Assembly: GCF_016654005.1 (NCBI RefSeq) | Contig: NZ_JAEPWN010000012.1 | Location: forward strand, 1 to 64,000 | DNA: 64,000 nt | DNA from: Brevundimonas nasdae | Lineage (GTDB): Bacteria; Pseudomonadota; Alphaproteobacteria; Caulobacterales; Caulobacteraceae | Direction of reading: 5' to 3' | In this document: positions 54,459 through 64,000 of the stretch, piece by piece | How the letters are laid out: each line of letters starts with the position of its first letter | Numbering within the stretch: position 1 is the first letter of the stretch | The notes under the pieces: model-generated | The model's input: only the letters and a program-made list of their open reading frames with translations | What the model was told of the DNA's origin: nothing | The model's database searches: none | Program-made: the position numbers and the translations under genes

Positions 54459-55448
54459 ATGCGTCGCTTTTTCATAGGATCAGCCGCCGCCGCCCTGATC
54501 GGCCTGCTGCTCGCGGGCGGCGCCTACTGGGCCTACTGGCATTTCCATGCGCGCTTCCAGCCGGTGACGATCAACCGCAATCAGGCGCAGATTCAACGGC
54601 TGCTGGACGAGGCCTCGTGGGTGTCTGACGGGGCAGGCGGCAAGGCCGTCTATATCGTCAGCTATCGCGACAGCGGCTCGGCCCAGCGTTACGAGCGCGA
54701 AGAGGCGGCCAAGCTGAGGGCAGCGGGCGTCGAGGTTCGTTACATCGTGTTCGCCCGCGCCGACCGCGAGGGTCTGGCCCAGTCCACGGCGGCGGAACGG
54801 GCCACGGTCGCCGAACTGTGGCTGAGCCGCGACTGGATGCTGCATCAACGCTGGATGGCCACCCCGTCTCGCAGCTGGACGGCGGCGGGCGTGCCCCAGG
54901 CGGACGGCAATCTGGCCCGCACGGCGGTCGTGGACGCCAGCCGCCAGTTCGATGAGCAGTTAAGCCTGCTGCTGAAACAGGCGGGTGTGCGGGTGACCTA
55001 TCCGCTGATCCTGTGGCGCGACCGACAGGGCTTCCTCAAGGCCTGCGCCTGCGTCGACAGCCGGTCCTGGCCCGCCCTGCGCGATGATCTGAGCGCGCCC
55101 GACCGCGTGGGCCAGCCAGCGCCGGATGACGAGGCGATCAACCCGGTCGAGGAGCCCCTGCAGATCGAGCCGGTCCAGCCCGCCGATGACGGCGCCCTGC
55201 CCTATCCCAAACTGTCGCCCACGCCGCCGCCTGCCGCAGCGCCGTCCGAGCCCTATGCGCCCTATCCGCTGGCCCGTCCCGAACCTCTGCCTGGCCCGTT
55301 CGCGCCACCAGCACCGCAGCCGCAGTTTCGTCCTCAGTCCCAGCCTCAGGCCCGGCCGCCTGCGCCTTCACAACCTCGGCCGCGTCCGCCCGCGACGACA
55401 CGCCATGCCCCGCAGGCCCAGAAGCAGGACGATACGACCTTCTATTAG
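54459..55448 (+). CDS. Pro-rich membrane-anchored protein of unknown function
   Basis: A 329-residue protein with an N-terminal membrane anchor (MRRFFIGSAAAALIGLLLAGGAYWAYW). The mixed alpha/beta domain (about 50-200) has pairs of strands (AVYIVSYRDSG, VEVRYIVFARADREG) and a CACVDSRSW segment, somewhat like a thioredoxin-related or DsbG fold. The last 90 residues are Pro/Gln-rich and probably disordered. Start uncertain: ATG 54459, or TTG 54420 adding 13 residues. Similar genes next to obgE exist in Caulobacter, but I cannot name the family. Its stop codon overlaps that of the convergent gene. Confidence 0.65.
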   Translation: MRRFFIGSAAAALIGLLLAGGAYWAYWHFHARFQPVTINRNQAQIQRLLDEASWVSDGAGGKAVYIVSYRDSGSAQRYEREEAAKLRAAGVEVRYIVFARADREGLAQSTAAERATVAELWLSRDWMLHQRWMATPSRSWTAAGVPQADGNLARTAVVDASRQFDEQLSLLLKQAGVRVTYPLILWRDRQGFLKACACVDSRSWPALRDDLSAPDRVGQPAPDDEAINPVEEPLQIEPVQPADDGALPYPKLSPTPPPAAAPSEPYAPYPLARPEPLPGPFAPPAPQPQFRPQSQPQARPPAPSQPRPRPPATTRHAPQAQKQDDTTFY

Positions 55449-56605
55449 AGGGCTCGACAGGCGGCGATCAGGCGCTCCACGTCCGCCTCGTCCTGATAGA
55501 GGCCGAAGCCGAAGCGGATCACATCGTCGCGCACGTCAGTGACGATGTCGGCCTCAAGCAGGCGCGCCTGCCAGGTCTTGGCGTCAGCGTGGCGCAAGGC
55601 CAGGAAGCGGGCGCGCGGCGCGTCAGCATCCACGGGATTGAGGATTTCAGCTTGGTCCAACACGCCGGCCTGTCCCGACTGGACGGCGGTCTGGAACTGC
55701 TGCGCCAGGGCGCGGGCATGGGCGGCGACATCGGCGGTCGTCAGGCCCTGATCCGCCAGCATCCCGCGCACGGCGTTGAAACGGTACAGGGCCGAACAGT
55801 CGAAGGTCGCGCCCCAGAAACGGCCACCGTCAGAACGATACTGAACCCCTCCCGGCGGACCGGACAGATCGCCGAACTCCGCAAACCAGCCTGTGACGAC
55901 AGGGCGAGGGCAGAAGCCGGGCGGCGCGTGCAGGAAACAGGCCCCCTCGCCCGCCATGGCGTACTTGTAGCCGCCTGCGACATAGAAAATGCGGTCCGCC
56001 ACTGCCGACAGGTCCGTCGGGACGGCCATGAAGCCGTGATAGCCGTCAACCAGCACCCAGGGTCCCTCGGGCCGCGCCAGATCGGCCAGGTCCTCGATTC
56101 GGTCGAACAGGCCGCCGGTGCGGAAGAAGACCTGGCTGACCATGATCCAGTCATGCTGAGCTTCACGCGCCGCAGCGACGAACCGGTCGGCAAAGGTGTC
56201 GAAGGGCGCCAGCGGGATGCGGGTGACCACCGCCTCGCCCGCCTCCTGCCAGCGCTCGGCTTGTCGGCGGAACGAGTGGAACTCGCCGTCCGTCGCCAGA
56301 ATGCGGACGGGCTTCTTCTCGAACCCAGAGAACAGACGCAGCAGGAAATCGTGGGTGTTGGACGAAAAGACCAGACTGTCCGGCGACGGCAGGCCCAGTT
56401 CCTTCGCGACATTCGCCTGCGCCTGCGGGATCACCTGGCCGAACAACAGATCCCATTTGTTGTCGGCATGGATGTTGGCGTCGATCCAGGCCTGCTGCTG
56501 AGCCTCGAAACTGATGTCAGGCCACAGATGATGACTGTGGGCGGCGAAATGCAGCCGCTCCGGGGCCAGCGACAGGGCGCGGGAGAAGAGGGACTTGTGG
56601 ATCAT
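55445..56605 (-). CDS. Class V aminotransferase-fold enzyme
   Basis: A 386-residue PLP-dependent protein of fold type I, class V, related to kynureninases and cysteine desulfurases. The aspartate near PLP lies in VLVDGYHGFMAVP and the Schiff-base Lys in VAGGYKYAMAGEG. The N-terminus HFAAHSHHLWPDISFEAQQQAW is typical of the kynureninase-like subgroup. Reaction and substrate are not predictable. The stop codons of this gene and the preceding Pro-rich gene overlap at 55445-55448. Confidence 0.85.
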   Translation of the reverse strand: MIHKSLFSRALSLAPERLHFAAHSHHLWPDISFEAQQQAWIDANIHADNKWDLLFGQVIPQAQANVAKELGLPSPDSLVFSSNTHDFLLRLFSGFEKKPVRILATDGEFHSFRRQAERWQEAGEAVVTRIPLAPFDTFADRFVAAAREAQHDWIMVSQVFFRTGGLFDRIEDLADLARPEGPWVLVDGYHGFMAVPTDLSAVADRIFYVAGGYKYAMAGEGACFLHAPPGFCPRPVVTGWFAEFGDLSGPPGGVQYRSDGGRFWGATFDCSALYRFNAVRGMLADQGLTTADVAAHARALAQQFQTAVQSGQAGVLDQAEILNPVDADAPRARFLALRHADAKTWQARLLEADIVTDVRDDVIRFGFGLYQDEADVERLIAACRAL

Positions 56606-56681
56606 CCCTCTTCTTAGCCCTTAGCGCAGCCTACTGTCATTGGTGCGCGGCGAGCGATAGCGCCCGCGCGCGGCGCCCCGC

Positions 56682-59531
56682 TTAGACCAAGGCCCCGTGG
56701 CAGTGCTTGAACTTACGGCCCGAGCCGCAGGGGCAAGGGGCGTTGCGGCCGGTGACTTCCCACCCGGCAGGCAGGGCGTCGATGGGCAGGCGTGAACGCT
56801 CGTCACCGATCAGCGTGCCCTCAGGGTTCTGCGCCTGCGGGTTCAGCATCTCGTTTTCGCCGGTGCCGGGGTTCAGGTGGATTTCCTGGAACTCGGGCAT
56901 TTCAGGCGGCGCCTGGAAGCGGAACTCGACCGTCATCAGCCAGCGGGTGACGTTGTGGCGCAGGTCGTAGAGCAGGCTTTCAAACAGGTTGAAGGCTTCG
57001 GTCTTGTACTCGTTCAGCGGGTCGCGCTGGCCATAGCCGCGCAGACCGATGACGCCGCGCAGATGGTCCAGATGGACCAGGTGCTCGCGCCACTGCATGT
57101 CGATCATCTGCAGCATGAACTGCTTTTCCAGACCGCGCGTCTGGTCGGCGCCGATCTGTTCCAGACGTTCGGCGGCGCGGGCGTCGGCGGCGGCCAGAAG
57201 ACGCTCCTCGATCTCTTCGTTGGACACGCCTTCCTCGGCGGCCCAGTCATGCAGCGGCAGTTCCAGACCCAGGGTCGAGCGGACGCGTTCGTCCAGGCCG
57301 TCGATGTCCCACTGCTCGGCGTAGGCCTTGGGCGGCATGTAACGCTCGACCAGGTCGGAGACCACGTCGCGGCGGAAATCGCCGACCAGTTCCGACAGGT
57401 CCTCGGAATCCATGAACTCCTGGCGCTGCTCGAACACGGCCTTGCGCTGGTCGTTCACGACGTCGTCGTATTTCAGCAGGTTCTTGCGGATGTCGTAGTT
57501 GCGGGTCTCGACGCGCTTCTGGGCGGTTTCGATGGCGCGGTTCAGCCAGGGGTGGGTGATGGCCTCGCCCGGCGCCACGCCGAAGGTCTTCATGATCGAG
57601 TCCAGACGATCACCGGCGAAGATGCGCAGCAGGTCGTCCTCGCAGGACAGATAGAATTTCGAGGTGCCGGGGTCGCCCTGACGGCCGGTGCGGCCGCGCA
57701 GCTGGTTGTCGATGCGGCGGCTTTCGTGGCGCTCGGTGCCCAGGACGAACAGGCCGCCCGCCGCCATCGCCTGTTCCTTCAGGACCGCGATCTCGGCCTT
57801 GAACTCGGCCTCCTTGGCGACTTCCATCTCGTGAGTGACTTCGACCGCCAGATTGCGTTGCTCCAGCAGCCACTTCTGCATCTTCATCTCGAGGTTGCCC
57901 CCGAGCTGGATGTCGGTGCCGCGGCCCGCCATGTTGGTGGCGATGGTCACCGAGCCGGGCAGGCCCGCGTCAGCGACGATATAGGCTTCCTGTTCGTGCT
58001 GGCGCGCGTTCAGGACGCTGTGCGGGATGCCCCGCAGCTTGGTCTCGTAGGTGATGTCATAGGCGGCGTCGCCGATCTTCTCGGCTTCCTTGGCCTTGCC
58101 CGCATATTCCTTCTTCAGGGTGCGCGAGACCTCGACCTTGTGCTCGTAGCGGTTCAGCAGGTCCGACAGCTGCTCCGAACGCTCGATCGACACGGTGCCG
58201 ACCAGGATGGGCTGGCCCGCCAGGTGGCATTCGGCGATCTGTTTGGCGATCGCCTGGTTCTTCTCGTCGTGGGTGCGATAGACTTCGTCGTCGTAGTCCT
58301 TGCGCTGGATCGGCCGGTTGGTCGGCACCTCCAGCACGTCCATCTTGTAGATGTCGCCGAATTCCTGGGCCTCGGTCGCCGCCGTGCCGGTCATGCCCGA
58401 CAGTTTGTCGTACAGGCGGAAGTAGTTCTGGATCGTCACCGAGGCCAGGGTCTGGTTCTCGGGCTGGATCTTGACGTCCTCCTTGGCCTCGATGGCCTGG
58501 TGCAGACCTTCGGACAGGCGGCGGCCCGTCATCATGCGGCCCGTGAACTCGTCGATCAGGACGATCTCGCCGTCCTTGATGATGTAGTCCTTGTCGCGCT
58601 GGTACAGGGTGTTGGCGCGCAGGGCCTGGTTGGAGTGGTGGACCAGGCTGATGTTGGCGGCGTCGTACAGGCCGGTGGTGTCGGCGGCGAAATGCCCGCC
58701 GCGCTCCAGCGCCTCTTCGATCCGCTCGGAGCCCAGTTCGGTCAGCAGAACCTGTTTCTGCTTCTCGTCCAGTTCGAAGGTGTCCTTGTCCTTGATCAGC
58801 TCCTTGATCAGGCCGTCGAGGATTTTATAGAGGTCCGAACGGTCTTCGGTCGGGCCCGAGATGATCAGGGGCGTGCGCGCCTCGTCGATCAGGATCGAGT
58901 CGACTTCATCGACGATGGCGAAGTTGTGCGGGCGCTGCACCATCTCGCGGCGGTCATAGACCAGGTTGTCGCGCAGATAGTCGAAACCGAATTCGTTGTT
59001 GGTGCCGTAGGTGACGTCGGCGTTGTAGGCCTGCTGGCGCTGGCCCTGGCTCAGGCCGTTGACGATCACGCCGACCTCCAGACCCAGGAAACGATAGACC
59101 TTGCCCATCGTCTCGGCGTCGCGGCGGGCCAGATAGTCGTTCACGGTGATAACGTGCACGCCCTTGCCCGGCAGGGCGTTCAGATAGACGGGGGCCACGG
59201 CGACCAGGGTCTTGCCCTCGCCGGTGCGCATTTCAGCAATGCCGCCTTCGTTCAGGATCATGCCGCCGGCCAGCTGCACGTCATACTGACGCTGGCCCAG
59301 CACCCGCTTGGAGGCTTCGCGCACGACGGCGAAGGCTTCGGGCAGGATCTTGTCCAGGGTTTCGCCATTGGCCAGACGGTCGCGGAAGGCGTCCGTCATC
59401 ATGCGCAGTTCGTCGTCGGACAGGGCCGCGAACTTCGGCTCCAACGCATTGATGCGCTGGGCGTGGTCCTGGAAGGCCTTGACCTTGCGGTCGTTGGAAG
59501 AGCCGAAAAGTTTCTTGGCGAAGCCGAGCAT
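56682..59531 (-). CDS. secA: Preprotein translocase ATPase SecA
   Basis: This 949-residue motor of the Sec pathway pushes unfolded preproteins through SecYEG. Walker [12 protein letters not shown] lies near residue 103, the DEAD-like segment is [12 protein letters not shown], and GTDIQLGG belongs to the second nucleotide fold. The C-terminal zinc SEC-C motif [12 protein letters not shown] binds SecB. Full length and intact. It is divergent from the parvulin gene with a 245-bp spacer without an ORF. Confidence 0.98.
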   Translation of the reverse strand: MLGFAKKLFGSSNDRKVKAFQDHAQRINALEPKFAALSDDELRMMTDAFRDRLANGETLDKILPEAFAVVREASKRVLGQRQYDVQLAGGMILNEGGIAEMRTGEGKTLVAVAPVYLNALPGKGVHVITVNDYLARRDAETMGKVYRFLGLEVGVIVNGLSQGQRQQAYNADVTYGTNNEFGFDYLRDNLVYDRREMVQRPHNFAIVDEVDSILIDEARTPLIISGPTEDRSDLYKILDGLIKELIKDKDTFELDEKQKQVLLTELGSERIEEALERGGHFAADTTGLYDAANISLVHHSNQALRANTLYQRDKDYIIKDGEIVLIDEFTGRMMTGRRLSEGLHQAIEAKEDVKIQPENQTLASVTIQNYFRLYDKLSGMTGTAATEAQEFGDIYKMDVLEVPTNRPIQRKDYDDEVYRTHDEKNQAIAKQIAECHLAGQPILVGTVSIERSEQLSDLLNRYEHKVEVSRTLKKEYAGKAKEAEKIGDAAYDITYETKLRGIPHSVLNARQHEQEAYIVADAGLPGSVTIATNMAGRGTDIQLGGNLEMKMQKWLLEQRNLAVEVTHEMEVAKEAEFKAEIAVLKEQAMAAGGLFVLGTERHESRRIDNQLRGRTGRQGDPGTSKFYLSCEDDLLRIFAGDRLDSIMKTFGVAPGEAITHPWLNRAIETAQKRVETRNYDIRKNLLKYDDVVNDQRKAVFEQRQEFMDSEDLSELVGDFRRDVVSDLVERYMPPKAYAEQWDIDGLDERVRSTLGLELPLHDWAAEEGVSNEEIEERLLAAADARAAERLEQIGADQTRGLEKQFMLQMIDMQWREHLVHLDHLRGVIGLRGYGQRDPLNEYKTEAFNLFESLLYDLRHNVTRWLMTVEFRFQAPPEMPEFQEIHLNPGTGENEMLNPQAQNPEGTLIGDERSRLPIDALPAGWEVTGRNAPCPCGSGRKFKHCHGALV

Positions 59532-59776
59532 GTTGGATCCGGTAAGCGGTCGAGCGTCTGCGAGCTGGGCGGCTCTGAAATCCCGTTAGGGGCGGCGATA
59601 GGGGCGCTTCAAGAGAGGCCCGAACCGATGGCGGCCCCGGAGCGCCGCAAGCTGGCGCGCGCGAAGGGCCGCGCAGACGATCAAAACCCCTCGACTTGGG
59701 CGCAGCCGGGACTTAAGCACCGCCCTAACCCCTGTCAACGCGAGGGGCTTTCGGCCGCCTTCGACGGAGCGCCCCA

Positions 59777-60730
59777 TTGACCCCATTCCGGCGGCCCTTC
59801 AGCACCCTGACCGTGGCGCTTGTGGCGGCGACACTGGCGGTTTCAGCCTGCAATCGCACGGGTGGCGCGGATCGCGCGCCTGAACCGGGCGACCGGGCGG
59901 TGGCCAAGGTCCAGTCGGAAACCATCTGGGCCTCGGACGTGAAACGCGAGGCGGTGGCGCAGGGCCTGATCGGCGAAGGCGAGCCGCTGGACGTGACATC
60001 GGACCTGTTCCGGCGCGTTCTGGACGAGGTCATCGACCAGAAACTGCTGGCCAAGGAGGCCGAACGCCGCCGTCTGGACGATTCGCCGCTGGCCCAGCGC
60101 CGCCTGGAGGCGACCCGCGAACGCATCCTGGGCGACATGCTGGTCGAAAGCGTGGTCAACGGCGCCATTTCCGACCAGGCGGTGCAGAACCTCTATAATG
60201 AGCAGCTTCGGCTGGCGAAGACCTCGGAAGAGATCCGCGTCCGCCTGATCCTGTCCCGCACAAAGACCGAGGCCGACGCCGTAATCGGGATTCTGGGTCA
60301 GGGCGCCAGTTTCGAGGCCGTGGCGATGGAGCGTTCGGTGGACGAGGCGACGCGCTTTTCCGGCGGCGATCTGGGCTATTCGACGCTGGACGTCATGCCG
60401 CAGGCCTACGCCAGCGCCCTTCGCGACAAACCGGCCGGCTCCACAGTCGGCCCGTTCCAGACCGAAGGCGGCTGGGCCGTGCTGCGGGTCGAGGACCGCC
60501 GCAAGGAGAACCCGCCCACGCTGGAGCAGGCGCGTCCGCAAATTGTCCGCTATCTGACCTATGAGGGGGTGCGACAGTTGCTGGAGCAGCTTCGCAACAA
60601 GGCCAAGGTGAATGTCCTGCTGCCCGGTGACGGCGCGCGCCAGGGTCAGGAACCCGCCTCCGCCCAGGGAGCCAGCCAGGCGCCCGACCAGACCTCCAAC
60701 CCGACCAACACCCCCGCACCGGCCGCCTGA
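59777..60730 (+). CDS. Parvulin-type peptidyl-prolyl isomerase lipoprotein
   Basis: A 317-residue exported protein. The signal with lipobox (ALVAATLAVSACNRTG, C25) is followed by a SurA/PrsA-like N-terminal helical region (residues 40-150). A parvulin domain follows (IRVRLILSRTKTEADAVIGILGQGASFEAVAMERSVDEATRFSGGDLGYSTLDVM). The start is a TTG or an alternative codon at 59777. A folding role for outer-membrane proteins is inferred. It is 1 nt ahead of argJ. Confidence 0.85.
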   Translation: MTPFRRPFSTLTVALVAATLAVSACNRTGGADRAPEPGDRAVAKVQSETIWASDVKREAVAQGLIGEGEPLDVTSDLFRRVLDEVIDQKLLAKEAERRRLDDSPLAQRRLEATRERILGDMLVESVVNGAISDQAVQNLYNEQLRLAKTSEEIRVRLILSRTKTEADAVIGILGQGASFEAVAMERSVDEATRFSGGDLGYSTLDVMPQAYASALRDKPAGSTVGPFQTEGGWAVLRVEDRRKENPPTLEQARPQIVRYLTYEGVRQLLEQLRNKAKVNVLLPGDGARQGQEPASAQGASQAPDQTSNPTNTPAPAA

Positions 60731-60731
60731 C

Positions 60732-62129
60732 ATGACCAAGCCCCCCTCCAAGACCGGCCACAAGATCGAACAGGCCCTGGAACAAGCGCTGGAGAAGGCG
60801 CTGGATCCGTTCGCCACGGCGCTGAAACGCGCGACGCGCCCCGGATCGGACGCGCCCGCCGCGGCGCCCGCTCCCGCCGCCGGAAAGCCCGGTCTGGCGA
60901 TTTCGCCCCTGGCCGTGCCCTTCCCCGCCATTCCGCCCATCGGCGGGGTCGAGATCGCCACCGCCCGCGCGGGCTTCTACAAACATGAGCGCGACGATCT
61001 GGTGGTGTTCCGCTTTGCGCGCGGCACCAGCTGCGCCGGGGTCTTCACCCGCCACAAGATCGGCTCGGCGCCGGTCGACTGGTGCAAGAAACAGCTGGGA
61101 TCGGCCGAAGGCGGCAAGGATGTGCGCGCCCTGGTGGTCAACGCCGGCTGCGCCAACGCCTTCACCGGCAAGGCCGGGGCCGATGCGGCGCGCCGCACCG
61201 CCTCGGAGGTCGCCAAACGCTTCGGCTGCCGCCAGCGCGACGTCATGCTGGCCTCGACCGGAGTGATCGGCGTGGTGCTGGACGAAAAGAAGATCATCGC
61301 CAAACTGCCCGAGGTCGAACAGGGGCTGGATTCCGACGCCTGGGCCAAGGCCGGTCGCGGCATCATGACCACCGACACCTTCCCCAAGGGCTCCTACGCC
61401 GAGGCCGAGATCGAGGGCTACAAAGTCCGCATCGCCGGGATCGCCAAGGGGTCGGGCATGATCGCGCCGGACATGGCGACCATGCTGGCCTTCATCGTCA
61501 CCGACGCCGACATCCATCCCAATGTGCTGCAGGCGCTGCTGGGCCTGCACGTCCGCACCACCTTCAACTCGGTGACCGTGGACGGCGACACCTCGACCAA
61601 TGACACGGCCCTGCTGTTCGCCACCGGGACATCGGGCGCGCCGCGCATCGGGCGCGTGGGCGACCGCCGCCTGAAGAGCTTCTCGGCGGCGTTGGACAAG
61701 GTGATGCTGGATCTGGCGCACCAACTGGTGCGCGACGGCGAGGGTGCGACCAAGTTCGTCAAGGTGACGGTGGACGGCGCCGCCTCCCCCGCCTCGGCCC
61801 GCAAACTGGCCAAGTCGATCGCCGACAGTCCCCTGGTCAAGACCGCCATCGCCGGGCAAGACGCCAACTGGGGCCGGGTCGTCATGGCGGTCGGCAAGAC
61901 CGAGGAGCCGGTCGACCGCGACCATCTGGCCATCTGGTTCGGCCCGCACGAGGCCGCCATCGACGGCGCCCCGTCCCCGACCTATGACGAGGCCAAGATG
62001 ACCGCCTATATGAAGAATCCCGAGATCGACATCACCGTCGATGTGGGTTCAGGCCGGGCGTCGGCGACGGTTTGGACCTGCGACCTGACCAAGGGCTATA
62101 TCGAGATCAACGGCGACTACCGCTCATGA
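60732..62129 (+). CDS. argJ: Bifunctional glutamate N-acetyltransferase/amino-acid acetyltransferase
   Basis: A 465-residue enzyme for two steps of the cyclic arginine pathway. The autocleavage site is DMATMLAF, with T250 as the nucleophile freed on cleavage. The substrate region STGVIGV and the C-terminal [16 protein letters not shown] are typical. Compared with the usual 400-410 residues there is an extra N-terminal segment of about 55 residues, Lys/Ala/Pro-rich ([19 protein letters not shown]). It overlaps mutT by ATGA and follows the parvulin gene almost directly. Confidence 0.93.
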   Translation: MTKPPSKTGHKIEQALEQALEKALDPFATALKRATRPGSDAPAAAPAPAAGKPGLAISPLAVPFPAIPPIGGVEIATARAGFYKHERDDLVVFRFARGTSCAGVFTRHKIGSAPVDWCKKQLGSAEGGKDVRALVVNAGCANAFTGKAGADAARRTASEVAKRFGCRQRDVMLASTGVIGVVLDEKKIIAKLPEVEQGLDSDAWAKAGRGIMTTDTFPKGSYAEAEIEGYKVRIAGIAKGSGMIAPDMATMLAFIVTDADIHPNVLQALLGLHVRTTFNSVTVDGDTSTNDTALLFATGTSGAPRIGRVGDRRLKSFSAALDKVMLDLAHQLVRDGEGATKFVKVTVDGAASPASARKLAKSIADSPLVKTAIAGQDANWGRVVMAVGKTEEPVDRDHLAIWFGPHEAAIDGAPSPTYDEAKMTAYMKNPEIDITVDVGSGRASATVWTCDLTKGYIEINGDYRS

Positions 62130-62542
62130 CCGACGCCGCCGTCCTGCCTACCGTTCTGGTTGTCGCCGTCGCCCTGGTCGATGTCGATGGCCGGGTGCTG
62201 ATCGCCAAACGGCCCGAGGGCAAGAAGCTGGCCGGTCTGTGGGAGTTTCCGGGCGGCAAGGTCGAGCCCGGCGAACGCCCCGAGGCCGCCCTGATCAGGG
62301 AACTGCACGAGGAGTTGGGCATCGACGTCAACGAGGCCTGTCTGGCCCCGTTCGTTTTCGCCAGCCACGCTTACGATTCATTTCACCTATTGATGCCACT
62401 GTACCTGTGTCGGCGCTGGAACGGCGTGGTCACGGCCCGTGAACACGACGCTCTGGCCTGGGTGAAACCGAACAGGCTTTCGGACTATCCCATGCCCCCG
62501 GCGGACGAACCTCTGGTCGCCTGGTTGCGCGACCTGCTCTGA
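62126..62542 (+). CDS. mutT: Nudix hydrolase, MutT type (8-oxo-dGTP diphosphatase)
   Basis: A 138-residue protein with a complete Nudix box at residues 44-66 (GKVEPGE, REL, EELGI; the GX5EX7REUXEEXGU pattern is fully present). The FPGG loop precedes it, and the strand VLIAKRPEGKKLAGLWEFPGG is characteristic of MutT, which removes 8-oxo-dGTP. It is translationally coupled to argJ by an ATGA overlap. Confidence 0.9.
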   Translation: MTDAAVLPTVLVVAVALVDVDGRVLIAKRPEGKKLAGLWEFPGGKVEPGERPEAALIRELHEELGIDVNEACLAPFVFASHAYDSFHLLMPLYLCRRWNGVVTAREHDALAWVKPNRLSDYPMPPADEPLVAWLRDLL

Positions 62543-62566
62543 AACCGCCGACCAGGGAGGCCGGCC

Positions 62567-62749
62567 ATGAGACGTTTCATCGCCCGCTTCCACCGCGACG
62601 ACAGCGGCGCAACCGCCATTGAATACGGCCTGATCTGCGCCCTGATCTTCCTGGTCATCATCGGTTCGGTGGTCGCCTTCGGCAATGCCGCCACGACCGT
62701 GTTCAACACCGCCATCACCGCCATCACCGAGGCCATCAGCAAGGGCTGA
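62567..62749 (+). CDS. Flp-family type IVb pilin
   Basis: A 60-residue prepilin with a short basic leader (MRRFIARFHRDDSG), cleavage after G14, Glu at +5 (ATAIE) and the hydrophobic assembly helix YGLICALIFLVIIGSVVAFG. It is the Flp/PilA pilin of tad pili, as in Caulobacter. The tad machinery is not in this window; the gene stands alone 24 bp behind mutT. ATG with GGGAGG upstream. Confidence 0.93.
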   Translation: MRRFIARFHRDDSGATAIEYGLICALIFLVIIGSVVAFGNAATTVFNTAITAITEAISKG

Positions 62750-62751
62750 TC

Positions 62752-63651
62752 TCAGGGTTCGAGGCCGTTGTGCTCGCGAACGCCCAGGGCGTCGGCCAGA
62801 CGGGTCTTGGCTGATCCCCGCTCCAGCGGTTTCTGCTGGCTTTCATGCGGTTTCCACCCCGCCAGATGCACGATCTCGAAGGTCGCCGGAATGCGCCCGT
62901 CCGCGTCGGCGTAGCGCTCCGCATAGAGGGCGGCGGCCTTGGCGACGACGCTGCGGGTCAGAGGCCGGATCGGGCCGTGCAGCACATTCGTCTCGCCCAT
63001 CGCACGCAGATCGCGGATCAGGGCGAACAGGTCGGGATAACGGACGGTGAACCGATCCACATCCGACACCGGCAGGGCGAAACCGATCCGCTGCAGCAGG
63101 GCCGCGCCGTCATAGCCGTCTGCGAAGGGCGAAACCCGCGCCTGGGCGCCCCCGCGCTCGGACAGTTCGGCCTCGGTCAGGACGCCGCGCAACTCCTTCA
63201 GGGTGCCCGCCCCGAACAGGGTGCCGATGAACAGGCCGTCCGGCTTCAGCGCCCGTTTGATCTGGGCCAGGGCGCCGGGCAGGTCGTTGGCCCAGTGCAA
63301 GCTGAGCAGGGACACGATCAGATCGGCGGATTCATCGCCCAGCGGCAGGGCGTCTGCGCCCGGGGCCGCGCGTTGGGCCTGCGTCGTCGGCGTCAGGATC
63401 GGACCGACGCGGGGCGCGGCGTCGCTGATCGACACCGCCTCGGCGAAGGGGCCGGAATGGGCGGACAGATCGACGGCGACAGGAAAGTCGCGCAGGATGG
63501 CGGCCAGGCTTTCGGCCGCATTGTCAGCGGCGCGGGCGTGAAGGAAGTCTGCGCTGCGGAACCGGGGGGTTGCGCGCGACAGGCGGGCTTGTCGACGACG
63601 CACGTCGAAGATCTGCGGCGGGCCGGAAGAGGAAGGCGTGGGGGAAGTCAT
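62752..63651 (-). CDS. SAM-dependent methyltransferase, BioC/NDUFAF5-like
   Basis: A 299-residue protein. The opening IFDVRRRQARLSRA resembles NDUFAF5 and BioC proteins, and a Rossmann-type methyltransferase follows (VAVDLSAHSGPFAEAV, DALPLGDESADLIVSLLSLHWAND). In mitochondria NDUFAF5 hydroxylates a complex I subunit; in bacteria the role of close relatives is not settled. ATG at 63651 is chosen; the longer upstream frame is antisense to comF. The start codons of this gene and comF overlap head to head. Confidence 0.82.
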   Translation of the reverse strand: MTSPTPSSSGPPQIFDVRRRQARLSRATPRFRSADFLHARAADNAAESLAAILRDFPVAVDLSAHSGPFAEAVSISDAAPRVGPILTPTTQAQRAAPGADALPLGDESADLIVSLLSLHWANDLPGALAQIKRALKPDGLFIGTLFGAGTLKELRGVLTEAELSERGGAQARVSPFADGYDGAALLQRIGFALPVSDVDRFTVRYPDLFALIRDLRAMGETNVLHGPIRPLTRSVVAKAAALYAERYADADGRIPATFEIVHLAGWKPHESQQKPLERGSAKTRLADALGVREHNGLEP

Positions 63652-64000
63652 GGACGCACAGGATGGGGTCTGGCGCGCGGCCTGGGAAGGGGCCAGGTCC
63701 CAGTTGCTGCGCTTTGGCCGCACCACCGGGCGCGGTCTGGCCGACCTGATCCTGCCGCCGATGGCCCACGACAGCCGCGAAGCCACGGCGGCGGCGGGCC
63801 TGACGCCCGACGCCTGGAGCCGGATCGTCTTTCTGGAGGCCCCGGTCTGCGACGGCTGCGGGGCGGCGTTCGAGTTCGACGGCGGCGACTTCGCCGAGGA
63901 CCGCTGCGCCGCCTGCGTCACCCTGCCCTACGCCTTCGACCGGGCGCGGGCGGCTTGCGTCTATGACGACGCCTCTCGCGGGCTGATCCTGCGATACAAG
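63650..64000 (+). CDS. ComF family protein (partial, runs off right edge)
   Basis: The first 117 residues are visible. A zinc-ribbon-like block has C67, C70, C86 and C89 (VCDGCGAAFEF, RCAACVTLPYAF), followed by the start of the phosphoribosyltransferase-fold part (YDDASRGLILRYK). This order is typical of ComF, linked to DNA uptake and primosome-like function. GGGGAAG stands upstream of ATG 63650. Confidence 0.88.
   Translation, partial: MDAQDGVWRAAWEGARSQLLRFGRTTGRGLADLILPPMAHDSREATAAAGLTPDAWSRIVFLEAPVCDGCGAAFEFDGGDFAEDRCAACVTLPYAFDRARAACVYDDASRGLILRYK

Noticed and set aside
56877..59780. Open frame of 967 codons on the plus strand opposite secA
   Set aside because: High-GC third-position bias of secA keeps the opposite strand open. 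No start signal, no domain, and strong Val/Leu/Gln/Asp bias.
62752..63921. 389-residue version of the methyltransferase
   Set aside because: The extra N-terminal residues lie antisense to comF and have no methyltransferase similarity; ATG 63651 is the sensible start.

Overview
The window is a high-GC, gene-dense alphaproteobacterial chromosome segment, almost certainly from Caulobacteraceae and most likely Brevundimonas. Supporting signs are the PhyR-NepR-EcfG general stress response locus, a DnaA of the Caulobacter type, MotA without an adjacent MotB, CcrM-type GANTC sites by dnaA, a Flp-type pilin and the nadD-rsfS-rlmH-envC-ctpA cluster. No rRNA, tRNA, CRISPR array or prophage was recognised. 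This is mostly core genome; only the first kilobase looks acquired.

Layout. 1-1 kb: a noticeably AT-richer ATPase gene cut by what looks like an IS5-family insertion sequence entering from the left edge. 1-9.6 kb: a hypothetical protein, a DsbA/FrnE-like oxidoreductase, alaS, two tandem DUF2939 proteins, icd, an unlisted 44-residue protein and a DUF1176 lipoprotein. 9.7-19.7 kb: two tandem DUF885 putative metallohydrolases with Tat-like signals, an acyl-CoA synthetase, motA, a small lipoprotein, mnmC and two small exported proteins. 19.7-27.5 kb: the replication block, read on the minus strand as rpsT, dnaA, dnaN, an STM3941-like membrane protein, recF, gyrB. It has a DnaA-box palindrome between dnaA and dnaN and three GANTC sites ahead of dnaA. 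27.7-38.4 kb: a hybrid histidine kinase, a TonB-dependent-receptor-like protein, an XRE regulator, metK (probably with a TTG start), a RibD-like deaminase, gpmA and a phosphohexomutase. 38.4-46.7 kb: ctpA, a degenerate EnvC-type LytM protein, rlmH, rsfS, nadD, an alpha/beta hydrolase, a Zur-like regulator, SapC, a MaoC-like protein and an NADP-dependent oxidoreductase.

46.8-50.9 kb is the most interesting part. It is a complete general stress response module: phyR diverges from nepR-ecfG-phyK. Four sites of identical architecture (GGAAC-N16-CGTT) lie here: in front of phyR, in front of nepR, at the 3' end of phyK facing an entericidin gene, and downstream of phyR in front of a region with no ORF. 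That last region folds into a structured RNA of about 115 nt with an exposed run of seven C and ends in a strong intrinsic terminator. It is a strong candidate for a stress-sigma-dependent small RNA and resembles GsrN of Caulobacter in general design.

50.9-64 kb: a succinate-semialdehyde-type dehydrogenase, an Ala-rich coiled-coil protein, obgE, a Pro-rich membrane protein, a class V aminotransferase-fold enzyme, secA, a parvulin-type lipoprotein, argJ, a Nudix (MutT) hydrolase, a Flp pilin, a BioC/NDUFAF5-like methyltransferase and the start of comF, which runs off the right edge. All coordinates and motifs were read by eye; family names come from recognition of motifs, not from database searches.
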